The notes: generated by a model not told the origin, from the sequence alone. Positions 32,977 through 41,788 are shown, counted from the first letter of the stretch. The stretch: 64,000 bases of DNA from Streptomyces flaveolus (GCF_014648815.1 NZ_BMRV01000012.1:186001-250000), one strand, 5' to 3'. Made by a program: numbers and translations.

Positions 32977-33012
32977 CACCCTTCGGCCCGACCGCACGAC
33001 GGCACGGCACAC

Positions 33013-33050
33013 GGGCGCGGCCCGGCGGGACACCCCGCCGGGCCGCGCCC
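33013..33050. terminator. Strong bidirectional terminator
   Basis: A perfect 17-bp GC stem (33013-33029 with 33034-33050) and an ACAC loop lie between the roadblock operon and the convergent ferredoxin-NADP reductase gene. Confidence 0.85.
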
Positions 33051-33062
33051 GGGCCTCCACGC

Positions 33063-34427
33063 TCAGGCGCCGCTCTCCCTGAGCATGTCCTCGCGCTCGA
33101 CGAGCTTCACGCGCTCGCGTCCCTGCGGCTCGCCCAGCGCCTTCTCCGCGGCGTCCAGGCGGTACCAGCCGTCCCACGTGGTGAAGCGGACGTTCCGCTC
33201 GGCCAGGTACGCGTCCACGGCCTCCGGGCTCGGAGAGGCGGGCGTGTGCAGGCGGCCGTGGGCGTAGTCGTCCAGCAGGTTGGACACCGTCTCGTTGGCG
33301 TCGCCCTTGGTGTGGCCGATCAGACCGACCGGGCCGCGCCGGATCCAGCCGGTGACGTACGTCGACTGCAGGTGCTCGCCGGACTCCTGGACGACGCGTC
33401 CGCCCTCGTCCGGGACCGTGCCGGAGTCGAGGTCCCAGGGCAGCTTGGGAAGCTGGTCGGACAGGTAGCCGACGGCCCGGTACACCGCCTGGACGTCCCA
33501 GTCCTTGAACTCGCCGGTGCCCTTGACGTTGCCGGTGCCGTCCAGCGCGGTGCGCTCGGTGCGCAGGCCGACGACCTTGCCGTCCTCGCCGAGGATCTCG
33601 GTGGGCGACTCGAAGAAGTGCAGGAACAGCTTGTGCGGACGGTCGCCGACGTCGCGGATCGCCCAGTTCTCCAGGGTCTTGGCGACCATGTCGGCCTGCT
33701 TGTTGCCCCGTCGGGTCGCGATCGAGCCGTCGTCGTAGTCGATGTCCTCGGGGTCGACGATGACCTCGATGGTGGGGGAGTGGTCCAGCTCCCGCAGCTC
33801 CATCGGGCTGAACTTCGCCTGCGCCGGGCCACGGCGGCCGAAGACGTGGATCTCCAGGGCCTTGTTGGCCTTGAGGCCCTCGTAGACGTTCGGCGGGATC
33901 TCGGTCGGCAGCAGCTCGTCGGCCGTCTTGGCGAGGACGCGGGCCACGTCGAGGGCGACGTTGCCGACGCCGAGGACGGCGACCTTCTCCGCCTCGAGGG
34001 GCCAGGTGCGCGGCACGTCCGGGTGGCCGTCGTACCAGGACACGAAGTCGGCGGCGCCGTAGGAGCCGTCGAGGTCGATGCCGGGTATGGACAGCGCCCG
34101 GTCGGCCGTGGCGCCCGTGGCGAAGATCACGCCGTCGTAGAACGTGCGCAGGTCGTCCAGGCTGATGTCCGTGGGGTAGTCCACGTTGCCGAAGAGACGG
34201 ATCTGCGGCTTGTCGAGCACCTGGTGCAGGGCGGTGATGATGCCCTTGATCCGCGGGTGGTCGGGGGCGACGCCGTAGCGGATGAGCCCGAACGGGGCGG
34301 GCATGCGCTCGAAGATGTCGATGGACACGCCGGGGTCGGCGGCCACCTCGGACTTGAGCAGGGCGTCGGCGGCGTAGATCCCGGCCGGGCCGGATCCGAC
34401 GATGGCTACCCGCAGGGGGCGGGGCAT
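33063..34427 (-). CDS. fprA: Ferredoxin--NADP+ reductase, adrenodoxin-reductase type (FprA-like)
   Basis: A 454-residue flavoprotein; ATG 34427 has AGGGAA upstream, an in-frame ATG eight codons earlier has not. The FAD motif is V-A-I-V-G-S-G-P-A-G-I-Y-A-A, followed by F-E-R-M-P-A-P-F-G-L-I-R-Y-G-V-A-P-D-H-P. The NADP site is V-L-G-V-G-N-V-A-L-D-V-A-R, then R-R-G-P-A-Q. W-I-R-R-G-P-V-G-L-I-G-H-T-K-G-D-A closes the FAD site. It moves electrons between NADPH and ferredoxin, for example for P450s or iron-sulfur assembly. An iron box 47-65 bases upstream implies control by the DmdR/IdeR iron repressor. Confidence 0.93.
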   Translation of the reverse strand: MPRPLRVAIVGSGPAGIYAADALLKSEVAADPGVSIDIFERMPAPFGLIRYGVAPDHPRIKGIITALHQVLDKPQIRLFGNVDYPTDISLDDLRTFYDGVIFATGATADRALSIPGIDLDGSYGAADFVSWYDGHPDVPRTWPLEAEKVAVLGVGNVALDVARVLAKTADELLPTEIPPNVYEGLKANKALEIHVFGRRGPAQAKFSPMELRELDHSPTIEVIVDPEDIDYDDGSIATRRGNKQADMVAKTLENWAIRDVGDRPHKLFLHFFESPTEILGEDGKVVGLRTERTALDGTGNVKGTGEFKDWDVQAVYRAVGYLSDQLPKLPWDLDSGTVPDEGGRVVQESGEHLQSTYVTGWIRRGPVGLIGHTKGDANETVSNLLDDYAHGRLHTPASPSPEAVDAYLAERNVRFTTWDGWYRLDAAEKALGEPQGRERVKLVEREDMLRESGA

Positions 34428-34473
34428 GTTCAGGTTCCCTTCGAGCGGCAACAGATCGACTCTCGGGGAAGCC

Positions 34474-34492
34474 TAAGCTAAGGCAAGCCTAA
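34474..34492 (-). promoter_or_regulatory. Iron box (DmdR/IdeR-type operator)
   Basis: The 19 bases TAAGCTAAGGCAAGCCTAA, read on the minus strand as TTAGGCTTGCCTTAGCTTA, match about 14 of 19 positions of the actinobacterial iron-box consensus (TTAGGTTAGSCTAACCTAA). They lie 47 to 65 bases upstream of the reductase start, over the expected promoter. Derepression under iron limitation is the prediction. Confidence 0.7.
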
Positions 34493-34646
34493 GTCGGTAC
34501 GCGGGTCCGGTCTATGAGGCCATAAGGACGACTTATGGGATCTCATGGTTCGACTTTGTGGTCCGGGTTTGAGCCTCCGGTCGCGGGTGACGCAGGCGTG
34601 AGGCGCGGCGAACGCGTCCCACGTCCACCTCCTGAGGGGAGCACCC

Positions 34647-36113
34647 GTGCAGCGTCCGGACGAGCGCCCGGAACCGAACCGGTGGCGGGCCCTGTGGGTG
34701 ACGCTGGTCGCCGGCTTCATGACCCTGCTGGACGTGACGATCGTCGCCGTCGCCCTGCCGTCCATGCAGCGGGAACTGCACGCCTCCGCGGCGTCCGTGC
34801 AGTGGGTCGTGTCCGGTTACGCCCTCGCGTTCGCCCTGACCCTGGTCACGGCCGGCCGGATCGGTGACGCCTTCGGCAGGCGCCGCGTGTTCCTCGTCGC
34901 CCTCGCCGCCTTCGTGGTGTGCAGCGCCGCGGCGGGGGCCGCACCCGGCATCGAGCTGCTGGTGACCGCCCGGCTGGCCCAGGGAATCGCCGCGGGCAGC
35001 CTCGCGCCGCAGAACTCGGCTCTGATCCAGCAGCTCTTCCGGGGCGCCGAACGCGGACGCGCCTTCGGCCTCTTCGGTGCCACCGTGGGTGTCTCCAGCG
35101 CCGTGGGTCCGGTCGTCGGCGGGGTGATCCTGGCCCTGGCCGGGCCCGAGGGCTGGCGGTGGATCTTCTACGTCAACGTGCCCGTGGGCGTGCTCGCGTT
35201 CCTGCTCGGCCTCCGCCTGCTGCCGCGGGTCGCGCCCGGCGGCCGGGGACGCCTGGACCCGGTGGGGGTCGTGCTCCTGGGGGCCGGGATCCTCGCCGTG
35301 ATGCTGCCGCTGGTGCTCGCCGAGGCGGGCGGGGTGCGTCGCTCGTGGTGGCTGTTTCCGGCGGGGCTGCTGGTCCTGCTCGGATTCGCGGGATGGGAGC
35401 GCCGGGTCGCCCGTCGCGGCGGGGAACCGCTGCTGGACCCGGCCCTGCTCACCGAGACCCGCGGCTACGCCACCGGCGCGGGTCTGGCCGCCCTGTACTT
35501 CGTCGGGTTCAGCGGTGTGTGGCTCGTCTTCGCGCTCTTCTTCCAGAACGGCCTGGGCTTCTCGCCCCTGATGTCCGGACTGGCGGTGACCCCGTTCGCC
35601 GTGGGCTCCGCCACCGCGGCGGCCGTCGCCGGCCGGCTGGTGGAGCGGTTCGGACGGCTGCTGACCGTCTGGGGACTCGTCGCCGTCATGGCGGGACTCG
35701 GGACGACCACGCTGGTGCTGTGGCTCGCCCCCTCCGACCGCGCCGCCTGGTTCGCGGCCCCGGCACTGCTGGTGGGCGGGCTCGGCAGCGGCTGCGTGAT
35801 CTCCCCGAACATCACCATGACGCTGCGGGACGTTCCCGTGCGGATGGCGGGCGCCGCCGGCGGCGCCCTCCAGACGGGCCAGCGTCTCGGCGGCGCCGTG
35901 GGCACCGCCGCACTGCCGGGACTGTTCTACCTGACGCTGAATGCCACCCACGACGACTACCACGAGGCCATGGCCCTGTCGGTGGGCTCCGGTGTCGCCG
36001 CCATGCTGTGCGCCCTGACCGTCGCCGTCGTCGACTGGCGCCGGGACCGCCACGGCAAGGCCGGCTGCCCGCCGGAGACGTCCCACAGCCACACCCACGC
36101 GGGGCACGGCTGA
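34647..36113 (+). CDS. MFS drug exporter, DHA2/EmrB-QacA type
   Basis: A 488-residue transporter with about 14 hydrophobic segments. GTG 34647 follows GAGGGGAG. Motif A G-R-I-G-D-A-F-G-R-R-R is near residue 70. The antiporter motif region reads G-A-T-V-G-V-S-S-A-V-G-P-V-V-G-G, and D-V-T-I-V-A-V-A-L-P in the first helix is the DHA2 hallmark. A His-rich C-terminal tail (T-S-H-S-H-T-H-A-G-H-G) is odd and could bind metal. The gene is divergent from the iron-boxed reductase, but the box lies closer to the reductase. The substrate is unknown. Confidence 0.9.
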   Translation: MQRPDERPEPNRWRALWVTLVAGFMTLLDVTIVAVALPSMQRELHASAASVQWVVSGYALAFALTLVTAGRIGDAFGRRRVFLVALAAFVVCSAAAGAAPGIELLVTARLAQGIAAGSLAPQNSALIQQLFRGAERGRAFGLFGATVGVSSAVGPVVGGVILALAGPEGWRWIFYVNVPVGVLAFLLGLRLLPRVAPGGRGRLDPVGVVLLGAGILAVMLPLVLAEAGGVRRSWWLFPAGLLVLLGFAGWERRVARRGGEPLLDPALLTETRGYATGAGLAALYFVGFSGVWLVFALFFQNGLGFSPLMSGLAVTPFAVGSATAAAVAGRLVERFGRLLTVWGLVAVMAGLGTTTLVLWLAPSDRAAWFAAPALLVGGLGSGCVISPNITMTLRDVPVRMAGAAGGALQTGQRLGGAVGTAALPGLFYLTLNATHDDYHEAMALSVGSGVAAMLCALTVAVVDWRRDRHGKAGCPPETSHSHTHAGHG

Positions 36114-36146
36114 GAGACCGGCCTCCGCCGAACCGCCCCGGTCCGC

Positions 36147-36293
36147 TCAGCGGCGCTTGCCGAACTTCCGCAGCATCTCCTGCGCCTGCGCACGGCGGCG
36201 GGGGTCCGCGGCGGCGCGGCGCACCTGCTCCGCCGTCCGGCGGCCCTGCGGGCTGCGCGCGAACTCCTTGATCCGGTTCAGCATTCCGGCCAT
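36147..36293 (-). CDS. Small basic hypothetical protein (48 aa)
   Basis: An ATG at 36291-36293 follows GGAGG by about five bases. The product is strongly basic and helical (L-N-R-I-K-E-F-A-R-S-P-Q-G-R-R-T-A-E-Q-V-R-R-A-A), ending L-R-K-F-G-K-R-R. I recall similar short basic proteins in streptomycetes. It might bind nucleic acid or be membrane-peripheral; nothing in the sequence decides. It is divergent from the CsbD gene, and the interval holds a 9-bp dyad (36351-36359 with 36372-36380). Confidence 0.65.
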   Translation of the reverse strand: MAGMLNRIKEFARSPQGRRTAEQVRRAAADPRRRAQAQEMLRKFGKRR

Positions 36294-36448
36294 GACGTCC
36301 TCCGGGTCGACGAGTCTGTCCTCACGTACGTCGTGCTTGTACCCGCAGGGCCCGGGATCAGCCCGCGGGCCGATCCCGGGTTTGACGCCGCCGGAACGGG
36401 CGACCCGCAGGACACGACATCGCAAACGACGCCGTGAGGTGAGCACAC

Positions 36449-36622
36449 GTGGCCGGCAACCAGAAGTCCAAGGCCAAGATGGAACAGGCCAAGGGGAAGG
36501 CGAAGGAGGCGGCGGGGCGTGCCGTCGGCAACGAGAGGATGACGGCCGAGGGCCGCGCCGAGCAGTCGAAGGGTGACGCACGCCAGGCCAAGGAGAAGGG
36601 CAAGGACGTGTTCCGGCACTGA
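36449..36622 (+). CDS. CsbD-family stress protein (57 aa)
   Basis: GTG 36449 follows GAGGTGAG. The product is a Lys/Ala/Glu-rich amphipathic protein with the CsbD pattern M-E-Q-A-K-G-K-A-K-E-A-A-G-R-A-V-G-N-E, then A-E-G-R-A-E-Q-S-K-G-D. CsbD was named as a sigma-B-controlled gene in Bacillus; family members are abundant stress proteins of unknown mechanism. The CCCGGGATC/GATCCCGGG dyad at 36351-36380 lies upstream. A strong hairpin follows the stop. Confidence 0.88.
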   Translation: MAGNQKSKAKMEQAKGKAKEAAGRAVGNERMTAEGRAEQSKGDARQAKEKGKDVFRH

Positions 36623-36649
36623 CGCCGGCGGCGGCGAAGCGGCACCACG

Positions 36650-36689
36650 CGGGCCGCGGAAGAGGGCGTACGGCCCCTTCCGCGGCCCG
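36650..36689. terminator. Terminator between csbD-like and chitosanase genes
   Basis: CGGGCCGCGGAA (36650-36661) pairs perfectly with 36678-36689; a partly paired GGGC/GCCC lies inside the loop. It separates two convergent genes. Confidence 0.7.
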
Positions 36690-36707
36690 TCGCGGTGTCC
36701 GGCGGGA

Positions 36708-37547
36708 TCAGCCGATGTGGTAGCTGTCGCCGTACACCCGCCAGTGCAGCGGCGGATCGAGGTCGAGGTTGCCCGCGCGCAGGAAGACGCGCTGGGCCGT
36801 GTCGACCCGGCTGGTGTCGCTGTGCGCCGCCTCCTGCCTCATCGCCCACACCCGCGCGTCGAGGAACGCGTGCAGGTAGGTCACCTCGTCGCCGCCGAGG
36901 GCCGGGGGCCGGGCGTGGCGCAGGGCCCGCTCGCGGATCGCGGGGAAGCCGGCGCGGTCGTCGCCGCCGCCGTGCATCACGATCGCGTCGTAGTAGGCGA
37001 ACTGGCCGAGGGTCCTCAGACCGTCCTCGGTGGCCTGCCGGACGGCCGGGCCGAAGTACACGCGGTCACGTTCGTCGTCCTGTGCCCGGCAGAACTCCGG
37101 GTCACGGGCGGCCCGGTGCCAGTCCCCGGGAAAGTCCGGGTCGAGACCTCCGTGCGAGTCGGAGCCGTTCACCTCGCGCAGCGCCGGCAGGTGGCGCGCG
37201 AGCACGTTGCCCGGTCTGCGGTCGGTGTAGAGCTCCACCAGGTCGAGCATGTCGCCGGTGCCCGAGCAGAAGCCGATGATGCCCGCGGTGTAACCGCGGC
37301 CGTCCCCGATGTCCTCGATGTAGGCGTACTGGGCCTTCCAGTCGAGCGAGGAGTTCTCGGCGCTCGACACCAGGCGCATGGCGATCTCCTTCTTCGCCGG
37401 GTCGCCGAGCCCCGCCCGGCGCCCGGGCGCCGCACGTGACGGGCGCAGGAGAGGGAGCGCCGCCGCCGGCGACGCGGAGGTCAGGGCGAGCAGGGCGCGG
37501 CGCAGGACACCCCGGGGGCGCGCCGGATGGGGGGACGGGTGGTTCAC
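36708..37547 (-). CDS. csn: Secreted GH46 chitosanase
   Basis: A 279-residue endo-chitosanase. A GTG at 37545-37547 follows AGGAG. The first about 45 residues form an Arg-rich signal peptide with an Ala/Leu core. The mature part closely matches the Streptomyces N174 enzyme: K-K-E-I-A-M-R-L-V-S-S-A-E-N-S-S-L-D-W with the proton-donor Glu64, and D-I-G-D-G-R-G-Y-T-A-G with the second acid Asp82 (Glu22 and Asp40 in N174). F-C-S-G-T-G-D-M follows. It cleaves chitosan outside the cell. It stands as a single gene downstream of the SpoIIE-type phosphatase. Confidence 0.95.
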   Translation of the reverse strand: MNHPSPHPARPRGVLRRALLALTSASPAAALPLLRPSRAAPGRRAGLGDPAKKEIAMRLVSSAENSSLDWKAQYAYIEDIGDGRGYTAGIIGFCSGTGDMLDLVELYTDRRPGNVLARHLPALREVNGSDSHGGLDPDFPGDWHRAARDPEFCRAQDDERDRVYFGPAVRQATEDGLRTLGQFAYYDAIVMHGGGDDRAGFPAIRERALRHARPPALGGDEVTYLHAFLDARVWAMRQEAAHSDTSRVDTAQRVFLRAGNLDLDPPLHWRVYGDSYHIG

Positions 37548-37590
37548 GGATTCTCCTGGTGTTCGGACCGACGGACGACGCCCGGTCCCC

Positions 37591-40341
37591 TCAGGGCACC
37601 GGCTGCTCCGCCCAGATGACCTTGCCGTCCGGCGTGTAGCGGGTGCCCCACCGCTCGGCGAGCTGTGCCACGAGGAACAGTCCGCGCCCGCCCTCGTCGG
37701 TCATGGCCGCGTAGCGCAGGTGCGGTGAGGTGCTGCTGCTGTCGAAGACCTCGCATATCAGGCTGCGGTCCCGCAGCACCCGCACATGGACGGTCTCACC
37801 GCCGTACCGGATCGCGTTGGTGACCAGCTCGCTGAGGATCAGCTCCGTCGTGAACGCCAGCTCGTCCAGCCCCCACTCCGCCAGCCGCCGGGTGACCTGC
37901 GCCCGCACCTCGCCCACGGCGGCCGGGTCGGACGGCACCCGCCACTCGGCGACCCGGTCCGGGCCCAGCACGCGGGTCCGGGCGACGAGCAGGGCGATGT
38001 CGTCGCCCGGCCGGTCCGGGAGCCGGGCGTCGAGGACGGTCCGGCAGGTGTCCTCCGGCGACTCGCCCGAGACCTCCAGCGCCCTGCGCAGCTGTTCGAG
38101 ACCGACGTCGATGTCGTGCTCCCGGTCCTCGACGAGCCCGTCGGTGTACAGCACGAGCCGACTGCCCTCGGGAAGGTGCAGCTCGGTCGTCTCGAACGGC
38201 AGACCGCCCAGGCCCAGCGGGGGACCGGCGGGCACCTCGGGGAACTCCACGCTGCCGTCCGGGCGGATCAGGGCGGGCGGCGGATGACCGGCCCGGGCGA
38301 CCACACAGGTGCCGGCGACCGGGTCGTAGATCGCGTAGAGGCAGGTCGCGCCGGTGACCGGGGCGCTGCCGTCCTCGGCGGCCTCGTCCTGGTCGATCCG
38401 GGCGACCAGCTCGTCCAGCAGGGTGAGCAGCTCGTCGGGCGGCAGATCCAGCGCGGAGAAGTTGTGCACCGCGGTCCGCAGCCGGCCCATGGTGGCCGCG
38501 GCGTGCAGCCCGTGGCCGACGACGTCGCCCACCACGAGCGCGACTCTGGCCCCGGAGAGCGGCAGCACGTCGAACCAGTCGCCGCCCACCCCCGCCTGCG
38601 CGGGCAGATAGCGGTGGGCGACCTCCAGGGCGTTCTGCTCGGGCATCCTCCGGGGCAGCAGACTGCGCTGGAGCGTCACCGCCATGCCGTGCTCGCGTGT
38701 GTAGCGGCGCGCGTTGTCGATGGAGACCGCGGCACGCGCGACCAGCTCCTCGGCGAGCGCCAGCTCGTCCTCGTCGAACGGCTCGGGCCGCCGCGAACGC
38801 CAGAAGCCGACCACCCCGAGCACCAGGGCGCCCGCGCGCAGCGGCACGGTGATCAGCGAGTGGATGCCGTAGTCCACGATCTGCGCGGAACGTTCGAGGT
38901 CCTGCGCCTGCCAGCCCGGGGCCCGGCCGAGGTCCGGCTCCAGGACCGGGCGGCCGGTGGCCAGGGTCTGGCCCTGCGGGGAGGACGCCACGAAGCGGAT
39001 CTGCCGGCCCACCGGGTAGAGCGGCGCGTCCCCGTCGACGCCGCTGAGCGCGGTGCGGCGCAGCGGGGTCACCGCCTCCGGCTGGCCGCCGCTCAGCACC
39101 GCGTCGAACAGGTCCACGGTGACGTAGTCCGCGAACCGGGGCGCGGCCAGCTCCGCCAGCTCCTCGGCGGTCCGGGTCACGTCCAGGCTGGTGCCGATGC
39201 CCACCCCGGCGTCGTACAGCATGTCCAGCCGCTCCCGGGCGGTCTCGGCACGGCCGGACAGGGCCCGCAGCTCCGTGGAGTCGCGCAGGGTGGCGACGCT
39301 GCCGGGCGGGCCGCCCCGCTCGTCCGTGGGCCGCAGGTTGATCGCGAGCAGCCGGTCCTTGACCAGGTGCACCTCGTCCGTGGCGAGCCGCCCGGAGTCC
39401 AGCAGCCGGGCCGTGTCGTCGGGCAGGCCGAGGTCCAGTACGTGCCGGCCCTCGGCGTCGGCGGGCAGGTCGAGCAGGCGGTGCGCCTCGTCGTTGGCGA
39501 GCAGCAGCCTGCCCTCCCCGCCGACGATGAGCACGCCCTCCCGGACGGAGTGCAGGACCGCGTCGTGGTGTTCGTACATCCGGGTCATCTCGTGCGGGCC
39601 CAGGCCGTGCGTCTGCCGCAGCAGCCGCCGGCTGACCAGCGCGGTGCCCGCGGTCGCCAGGGCGAGTCCGACGCCCGCGGCGATCAGTACCAGCGGCAGC
39701 TGACGGTCGGCGGCGCCGCCCACGTTCTCCGTCGTGATGCCGGCCGAGACCAGGCCGACGACCTTCCCGTCCGGTGCCTCGACCGGCACCACGGCCTGGA
39801 CCAGCCGGCCTATGGTGCCGTCGATCTCCTCGGTGACGGTCTGCCCGGCCAGCGCGGGGGCGATGTTCCCCACGAACTTCTTGCCGATGCGGTCGGGGAT
39901 CGGATGGGTGTAGCGGATCCCGTCGGTGTTCAGGACGACGATGAAGTCCACGCCCGTCGCCTCGCGCGCCGCCTCGGCCCGCGGCTGGAGCACCGCCGTG
40001 GGGTCGGGGCTGCGCAGCGCTTCGACGATGCCGGGGGAGTTCGCGAACGTCGAGGCCACGGCGACCGACCGGTTGCGGGCCTCCACCGTGCTGTCGTGCT
40101 GCACCTGGAGCACGAGCGAGACCGCCGCCACCACCACGAGCAGCAGCACGATGACCACGTTCAGCACGAAGACCTGTCCGGCGACACTGCGTCCGGACAG
40201 CGCCGACCGCAGAGCCGCGACTCGACCCCGCCGCCCCGCGGCCGCTGCCCGTCGTGACCGGTCCGCGTCGCGCTGGCGAGCGAGCGAACCGATGGGACGA
40301 CGGGGCGACCGCTCTCCCGATCGACCCATCAGTCGGACCAT
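37591..40341 (-). CDS. CitA-like sensor fused to SpoIIE phosphatase and RsbW-like kinase
   Basis: About 916 residues; the start is uncertain (ATG 40341 or 40329, neither with a clear ribosome-binding site). In order: a basic N-terminus; a membrane helix near 50-75; an extracytoplasmic sCache-like domain of the CitA/DcuS kind (I-R-Y-T-H-P-I-P-D-R-I-G-K-K-F-V-G); a second helix near 205-230; PAS; GAF; a SpoIIE/PP2C phosphatase (V-G-G-D-W-F-D-V, then G-D-V-V-G-H-G, A-G-H-P-P-P, Y-T-D-G-L-V-E-D, P-G-D-D-I-A); and a terminal GHKL ATPase (S-E-L-V-T-N-A-I-R-Y, then G-G-R-G-L-F-L). It could dephosphorylate anti-anti-sigma factors on sensing an external ligand. An STAS protein and an RsbW-like protein are encoded within 2 kb. 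Confidence 0.9.
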   Translation of the reverse strand: MVRLMGRSGERSPRRPIGSLARQRDADRSRRAAAAGRRGRVAALRSALSGRSVAGQVFVLNVVIVLLLVVVAAVSLVLQVQHDSTVEARNRSVAVASTFANSPGIVEALRSPDPTAVLQPRAEAAREATGVDFIVVLNTDGIRYTHPIPDRIGKKFVGNIAPALAGQTVTEEIDGTIGRLVQAVVPVEAPDGKVVGLVSAGITTENVGGAADRQLPLVLIAAGVGLALATAGTALVSRRLLRQTHGLGPHEMTRMYEHHDAVLHSVREGVLIVGGEGRLLLANDEAHRLLDLPADAEGRHVLDLGLPDDTARLLDSGRLATDEVHLVKDRLLAINLRPTDERGGPPGSVATLRDSTELRALSGRAETARERLDMLYDAGVGIGTSLDVTRTAEELAELAAPRFADYVTVDLFDAVLSGGQPEAVTPLRRTALSGVDGDAPLYPVGRQIRFVASSPQGQTLATGRPVLEPDLGRAPGWQAQDLERSAQIVDYGIHSLITVPLRAGALVLGVVGFWRSRRPEPFDEDELALAEELVARAAVSIDNARRYTREHGMAVTLQRSLLPRRMPEQNALEVAHRYLPAQAGVGGDWFDVLPLSGARVALVVGDVVGHGLHAAATMGRLRTAVHNFSALDLPPDELLTLLDELVARIDQDEAAEDGSAPVTGATCLYAIYDPVAGTCVVARAGHPPPALIRPDGSVEFPEVPAGPPLGLGGLPFETTELHLPEGSRLVLYTDGLVEDREHDIDVGLEQLRRALEVSGESPEDTCRTVLDARLPDRPGDDIALLVARTRVLGPDRVAEWRVPSDPAAVGEVRAQVTRRLAEWGLDELAFTTELILSELVTNAIRYGGETVHVRVLRDRSLICEVFDSSSTSPHLRYAAMTDEGGRGLFLVAQLAERWGTRYTPDGKVIWAEQPVP

Positions 40342-40429
40342 GTGCCCATGTCTACACTGCCGGGCCGCCCGAGGCGAGGGGCACCCACAGGGACGGCGGC
40401 GTCCCGGACCCGGGGCCCGCCTCACCCGG

Positions 40430-40760
40430 GGCTCCCGGGCCGGGCCGGCGGGTGGCGAGCAGCGGGGCGCTGTCGTCGGGGCGGTCGGTGACGTGCCGGG
40501 CCGCCGCGGTGAGCCGGTCGGCCCGGCTCGCGAGCGCGCGGCCGCCGGGCCGTTCCACCCGTCCGTGGGTGCGGAGCGCGAGGACGGCACCGGGACCCAG
40601 CCGGAAGTCGGTCAGTGGGTGGAGGGCCTGCGGGGCCCCGCCCAGCACCACCCGGCCCGAAAGGTCCGGGACCCGGGTGCGCCCGTCCGGGTGGCGCACG
40701 ATCGGCGGCGGATGCCGGCCACGGGCGGCACAGCCCCGTCCCGTGGCCGGGACCGGAGCC
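40430..40760 (-). pseudogene. Remnant of a second SpoIIE-type phosphatase
   Basis: Minus-strand translation from about 40747 to 40439 aligns by eye with the C-terminal half of SpoIIE/PP2C phosphatases: P-A-T-G-R-G-C-A-A-R-G-R-H-P-P-P-I-V-R-H-P-D-G-R corresponds to A-T-G-x-L-x-x-A-x-A-G-H-P-P-P-x-x-R-x-P-D-G, and L-R-T-H-G-R-V-E-R-P-G corresponds to L-Y-T-D-G-L-V-E-R-P-G. The metal-binding Asp of T-D-G is now His, about 60 residues expected before D-D-S-A-P-L-L-A are missing, and no N-terminal half is present. The rest of 40342-40998 holds no other gene. Confidence 0.6.
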
Positions 40761-40998
40761 GGATGCAGCAGCAGTCCGCGAAACGGGAACTGCGGACGCA
40801 GGGCGGTCAGGACGCCGTACGTCCGCGTCGGGCAGGACGACCCGCACGCCGAGCCGGTAGCCGTCGGCGACGGGGATCGGAACGGCTCCCTCGCGGCCGG
40901 GGCGTCGACCAGCTTCGGATTCACCGTGGCGAAGAACGGCATCACCACCGCACCTGCCGTCGGCACCCGCACCGCCTCCTGAATCGCCCCCGGGGCCG

Positions 40999-41427
40999 TC
41001 AGGGCCGGACGTAGGGCCTGGTCATGATCTCCAGGTTGTGGCCGTCCGGATCGTCGAAGTAGGCGCCCCGGCCGCCGAACAGCCGGTTGATCCGGCCGGG
41101 TTCGGTGTGCCGGGGGTCGGCGTAGTAGGTGACGCCGACCGCGTCCAGGCGGGCGATCATGCCGTCGAACCGCTCCTCGGGCACGAGGAACGCGTAGTGC
41201 TGCGACTGGATCGGCTCGTCCCGCTTCTCGTAGTAGTCGAGGGTCACGCCGCTGCCGAGGTCGACGGGCAGGAACGGGCCGAACGGAGCGCCGACCTCCA
41301 GCCCGAGGATCGCGGCGAGGAACTCGGCGGACAGCCGCCGGTCCCGGGCGAGGACGGCGGTGTGGTTCAGCTGCACGGTCGTGACCGACGGCGCGGGGGC
41401 GTACGGGTACTGCTGATCGTCAGGCAT
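40999..41427 (-). CDS. VOC-superfamily (glyoxalase/dioxygenase fold) protein
   Basis: A 142-residue protein with an ATG start. Paired beta-alpha-beta-beta-beta modules begin V-Q-L-N-H-T-A-V-L-A-R-D and R-F-D-G-M-I-A-R-L-D-A-V-G-V. The ending Y-F-D-D-P-D-G-H-N-L-E-I-M-T is the usual VOC close, with a metal-ligand Glu; the first metal ligand may be His22. It may be a dioxygenase, lyase or resistance-type binding protein; no neighbour identifies the substrate. Confidence 0.85.
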   Translation of the reverse strand: MPDDQQYPYAPAPSVTTVQLNHTAVLARDRRLSAEFLAAILGLEVGAPFGPFLPVDLGSGVTLDYYEKRDEPIQSQHYAFLVPEERFDGMIARLDAVGVTYYADPRHTEPGRINRLFGGRGAYFDDPDGHNLEIMTRPYVRP

Positions 41428-41788
41428 GTCTCGGAGGTCTCCGGGTCTCGGGTTCGGTGGCGCGGCGCCCGCGGTACGGGCGTCCGGAACGAGGTCGCGG
41501 AGACGGGGGCGGGCCTCGGGCCCGCCGCGAGGTCATGCCGTGGCCGGGACCCTCACTCGTGTATGGCCCATGGCCGACCCGGCAGTCACCCGGCCGACGT
41601 TACCGACCGCCGTGGACCGGGGCAACGCCGTTTCCCTCGCCCCGCGGTGGTCGTCACCTGACCGGAACGGGGTGTGTCCGGCGGAAGTTGGGGCAAAGCC
41701 AGGGGCAGAGCCGGTTCGGTGCGTATCGTGAATCAGCGCGGGCCTTCGCTTCCACTCCTCGGCCCCGGACCGGACGGTGAGGCTCTGT
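41428..41788. other. Divergent intergenic region
   Basis: 360 bases between the VOC gene and the RsbW-like gene. No frame here has a ribosome-binding site or family resemblance. It should hold both promoters. TATCGT at about 41724 is a possible -10 for the rightward gene. No repeat or dyad stands out. Confidence 0.45.

Noticed and set aside
37786..40257. 823-codon plus-strand frame opposite the SpoIIE-type phosphatase
   Set aside because: Composition shadow. All recognisable domains (PAS, GAF, PP2C, GHKL) are on the minus strand.
40760..40998. An intact gene encoding a 206-residue protein at 40352-40972
   Set aside because: Only the part up to about 40747 resembles a phosphatase, with key residues lost. 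The N-terminal stretch has no family resemblance and no ribosome-binding site.
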